A DNA stretch of 33,546 nucleotides from Treponemataceae bacterium. Its GTDB lineage: Bacteria > Spirochaetota > Spirochaetia > Treponematales > Treponemataceae. The DNA lies in contig JAILBN010000083.1 in NCBI GenBank assembly GCA_024680915.1, positions 1 to 33,546 on the forward strand. The letters run 5' to 3'. Of the stretch, positions 31,240-33,546 are shown in pieces (the first letter of the stretch is position 1; each line of letters starts with the position of its first letter). A program made the translations under genes and the position numbers. The notes beneath the pieces were generated by a model, which worked only from the letters and a program-made list of their open reading frames with translations, had not been told where the DNA came from and searched no databases.

Positions 31240-32356
31240 TCATTCTTTCCACAATTTTGACTTCGAAAGGACAGCGGCTTTCACAAGTGTGGCAGGCTAT
31301 ACATTCAGCAGCTTTGTGGAGAATGAGCGAATAGTGGGAGCGGATGCTGTCCGGCACTTTTGGCTGCTGACTTGCTAAATCATAAAACTTATTTACCATA
31401 GCTATAGCTATATCAGATGGGCAGGGCTTGCAGTGTCCGCAATAAGTGCACTGACCTTTATAGGAATGATAGGGCGCACTTGCAATTACAGAGGCATAAT
31501 CCTTTTCATCAGAGCTGGCATCTTCATAAGCCACTGCTTCATCAATTTGAGTAATTGTATCGTAACCGCATAAAATAGAAGTCACGGCCGGCCTGGTAAG
31601 GGCATAATGGATGCACTGAAGCGGAGTAAAGGCCGCTCCAAAAGGTGAGGTCTTGGCATCAAAAAGCTTTCCACCAAAAAAGCCTTTCATTACGGTGATT
31701 CCCACATCATTTTCCTCGGCAAGCCGGTAAAGTTCGCTTCTCTCAGGGGCTATTCCTTTCATATTCTGATCATCATACCAGCCGAACATTTTCATAAGGT
31801 CGTCACTAGGAGGCTTCATGTCAAAGGCTGGATTTATAGAGAACAAAATCATTTCTATAAAGCCGGAAAGTACAGCTTTTTTTGCAATGAGGGGGTTATG
31901 GGTGCTAAGTCCGATATGTCTGATAATACCACGCTCGTGCAGGTCTTTTACAAAGTCAAAATAGGCTCCGCTGGTACAGGCAGCCCAGTCCTCTTCTGAA
32001 TCAACATAGTGAATCATTCCAAGGTCAATGTAATCTGTTTTAAGACGGCTAAGCAAATCGTCAAAGGCGGGTTTAACATAATTCATGTCGCGGGTTCTTA
32101 CATATTGTCCCTTCTGCCAGGTTGAACCAATGTGACCTTGAATAATCCATTTGTCACGGGCCCCTTCAAGAGCCTTTCCAATTATATCCCGTGATTTTGG
32201 ATCGGCCATCCAGCAGTCAATTATGTTTATGCCTTTATCCTGAGCATATTTTATAAGGGCAAGGGATTCTTCAAATTCGTGCCGCTCAAGCCATTCTCCG
32301 CCAAAACCAATTTCACTGACCATGAGTCCTGTTTTTCCAAGTCGTCTTTTATTCAT
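31211..32356 (-). CDS. Aldo-keto-reductase-fold protein fused to a 2[4Fe-4S] ferredoxin domain
   Basis: A 381-residue protein. The N-terminal barrel begins RRLGKTGLMVSEIGFGGEWL and holds IHYVDSEEDW and GIIRHIGLSTHNP. The C-terminus has two cluster motifs, CTYCGHCKPCP and CIACHTCESRCPF. The usual catalytic tetrad looks incomplete: the Tyr position after the first Asp (INIIDCWMADPKSRDIIG) reads Asp, and the Lys strand reads KWIIQGHIG without the Lys; the His of MIHY remains. A related group of ferredoxin-tailed aldo-keto-reductase proteins exists in anaerobes with unknown substrates. The ATG at 32356 is 7 nt after TAGAAT and lacks a Shine-Dalgarno; an upstream ATG at 32362 would fall too close to the -10. 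Confidence 0.87.
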   Translation of the reverse strand: MNKRRLGKTGLMVSEIGFGGEWLERHEFEESLALIKYAQDKGINIIDCWMADPKSRDIIGKALEGARDKWIIQGHIGSTWQKGQYVRTRDMNYVKPAFDDLLSRLKTDYIDLGMIHYVDSEEDWAACTSGAYFDFVKDLHERGIIRHIGLSTHNPLIAKKAVLSGFIEMILFSINPAFDMKPPSDDLMKMFGWYDDQNMKGIAPERSELYRLAEENDVGITVMKGFFGGKLFDAKTSPFGAAFTPLQCIHYALTRPAVTSILCGYDTITQIDEAVAYEDASSDEKDYASVIASAPYHSYKGQCTYCGHCKPCPSDIAIAMVNKFYDLASQQPKVPDSIRSHYSLILHKAAECIACHTCESRCPFEVKIVERMKKASALFGC

Positions 32357-32363
32357 AGTCATA

Positions 32364-32393
32364 ATTCTACTATATGTCTAAGATAATTGTCAG
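32364..32393 (-). promoter_or_regulatory. Promoter of the aldo-keto reductase gene, predicted leaderless
   Basis: On the minus strand CTGACA (32393-32388), 18 nt, TAGAAT (32369-32364), then 7 nt to the ATG at 32356. Confidence 0.5.
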
Positions 32394-32401
32394 TAAATCT
32401 T

Positions 32402-32583
32402 TTATAAAGAAGCAGCTTCCTTATTCCATTCTTTAATTAAAAATTTTGCAACTCCATCTTCCTGATTGCCGGCAATTATTGTGGTGGCGGCAGCTTTCGT
32501 TTCTTCCAAGGCATTTGCTACCGCATAAGAGTGCCGTCAAGATCTGTAACAAATAGGGTTTTCTGGATGGAAGCATTATTCAT
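32402..32583 (-). pseudogene. Cof-type HAD phosphatase remnant with internal deletion
   Basis: On the minus strand an ATG at 32583 opens MNNASIQKTLFVTDLDGTL, the start of a Cof/YidA-type HAD phosphatase. It then hits a stop, and in another frame the DNA reads AVANALEETKAAATTIIAGN followed by QEDGVAKFLIKEW to a stop at 32402, which is the usual C-terminus of the same family. The middle of the gene, about 200 codons, is gone, with the junction near 32524-32533. It is the clearest scar of gene decay in the window. Confidence 0.8.
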
Positions 32584-32733
32584 CATATTTTGATTACAAC
32601 AAATGACAGGGCTTGCTGTCTCGAAAACACAAGACCTATTATGGAGTTTCTGACCTTTATCAACTTTTTAAGTAGTATTAAAGATTATATTCACTTACCC
32701 CTGCCTGTAAGCCCACTTGCGCCCGTGCATTTT

Positions 32734-32824
32734 CTGCCGTAGACTGGAGGCATGGAAAAGGTTGTTCCGCACAGAGCCGGACACAGCTCCAAGCTTTGTG
32801 CGGCAGAGCATAACGGCAGTTTTT
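32734..32824 (+). other. Nested hairpin ending in a T run
   Basis: An outer stem CTGCCGT (32734-32740) with ACGGCAG (32813-32819) encloses an inner stem CCGCACAGAGC (32767-32777) with GCTTTGTGCGG (32793-32803, one mismatch). TTTTT follows the outer stem. It may be a structured RNA or an old terminator; 32584-32733 shows no gene. Confidence 0.4.
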
Positions 32825-33376
32825 GCGGAGGTTTGCAGACACTGTTAACTTTGTGGATGCGTGGGGACTGGAAACAACAGTTATGATTATACATGCAGAT
32901 TCACCATGGGAATGGATATTTAATGGTTCTCATGCAGCTATTCATTTTAGCAATCCTGGCAAAGATGAATATGGAGAAGTTTTCCCACAAACGCTATATG
33001 ATCCAAGTGGCTAATATGAAGCTTACACTGGTTATGGAAACGGAAATTCCGTCCATCATCAGGAGTATTCATGGGAGATTCTCAAGCTGATTTAAATAGT
33101 TATATTGAATCAGTATTGTCAAGGGAAAATGGAGAATATGTTGTCACATACAGTATAGATACAACACCTGAAGAAGAGTCTGCAATGATTGAGAAAGCAA
33201 TCCAGAATGGAGATGGCTGGGGCTTTAGTTGTGCCGATTACGTTTCTGATTTTCTGACCACTTTAGATTTTAATCATGTATTAATACCAGGGGACCTTGA
33301 AGACCAATTGAAAAAATCTGAAAAGGTAACTAAAACAAAATTACATACAAGAGAGAATAGTTGTGATCAACACTAA
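32823..33376 (+). pseudogene. Orphan Rhs-type toxin C-terminal tip, broken
   Basis: The frame from 32823 reads TVNFVDAWGLETTVMIIHAD then WIFNGSHAAIHFSNPGKDEYG and YDPSG, stops at TAA 33012, and continues in the same frame YEAYTGYGNGNSVHHQEYS. One base then seems missing near 33070, after which frame 33071 reads MGDSQADLNSYIESVL, TYSIDTTPEEESAMIEKAI and FSCADYVSDFLTTL. The DAWGL start resembles the conserved end of Rhs cores (VDPWGL), and SHAAIHFSNP with a later CAD resembles variable Rhs effector tips with a His/Cys papain-like pair. No Rhs core precedes it. A stop and a frameshift make it a displaced, inactive tip. Confidence 0.65.
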
Positions 33377-33546
33377 AAAATACCTAATGTATATATTGAT
33401 ATATATGAGACTGTGAAGTCCTTTCTGTAAATTCAGTAGGCTGCGGTAAAAAGTTTTAATGCGGGTAAGGTCCGCAAGCAGCTGACAGCTACTGTTACTT
33501 ATTCGAATATAAAATACTGCTGATTTTTTATCAAGAGTTATTTTAA

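Noticed and set aside
33363-33416. 17-codon GTG frame after the Rhs tip
   Set aside because: Too short to support as a gene; mentioned only as a possible immunity remnant.
33417-33546. Last 130 nt
   Set aside because: Contains a short TGCGG/CCGCA stem near 33461 but no gene or convincing site.

Overview
The window looks like chromosomal DNA of a host-associated spirochaete, most likely a gut or rumen Treponema. This is inference from gene content: a CheX-type chemotaxis phosphatase, many Cys-lipobox lipoproteins, a dense set of cyclic-di-GMP enzymes, AddAB-type recombination genes, QueH, and intracellular xylan enzymes (GH10, GH43). No rRNA, tRNA, transposase, integrase or CRISPR-Cas gene was recognised.

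Layout. (1) 151-1781: three tandem small-lipoprotein paralogues. Each has its own copy of a promoter, a palindromic operator-like site, a strong ribosome binding site and, in varying states of repair, a terminator hairpin. (2) 1862-5771, minus strand: MATE exporter, threonine aldolase, and a CHASE-GGDEF diguanylate cyclase. (3) 5985-8193, plus strand: BAX-inhibitor-1 protein, HAD hydrolase, QueH; a YkgJ-type Cys-cluster protein converges on them. (4) 9093-18680, minus strand: AddA-like and AddB-like nuclease/helicase pair, a tyrosine phosphatase, a TVP38 membrane protein and an HD-GYP phosphodiesterase. (5) 18862-20382: CheX, then a divergent OhrR/glutathione-peroxidase pair with two matching operators. 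(6) 20.4-27.0 kb: an accessory block. A GC-rich compound tandem repeat and a phased inverted-repeat array are followed by a GH10 xylanase, a lipoprotein, a frameshifted XRE regulator, a small alarmone hydrolase, an unknown protein with a tetranucleotide-repeat-controlled tail and a 53-residue acidic protein. A second, larger array of the same kind in opposite orientation closes the block. (7) 27158-31185: an HD-GYP sensor, sugar-binding lipoprotein and GH43 glycosidase operon. (8) 31.2-33.5 kb: an aldo-keto-reductase/ferredoxin protein, then decaying DNA with a HAD pseudogene carrying an internal deletion and an orphan, broken Rhs-toxin tip.

The strongest unexplained signal is the pair of arrays at 20821-21061 and 26312-26938. 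They are built from the 9-mer TAGTCGGGA and its reverse complement. The inward gap (TCCCGACTA to TAGTCGGGA) is almost always 20 nt, while the other gap is either 24-25 or 35-37 nt. Unit periods are therefore 62-63 or 73-75 bp, close to six or seven turns of B-DNA. The longer spacers fall into a few sequence families shared, as reverse complements, between the two arrays. No family known to me has this description.

A second theme is translation start architecture. At least six regulator or stand-alone genes have a good -10 box only 5-7 nt before the start codon and no Shine-Dalgarno, which predicts leaderless mRNAs; other genes have textbook AGGAGG-type sites. A third theme is in-frame low-complexity repeats inserted into otherwise ordinary proteins (QueH, XRE regulator, the 25.2 kb protein, and a non-repetitive linker in AddB).
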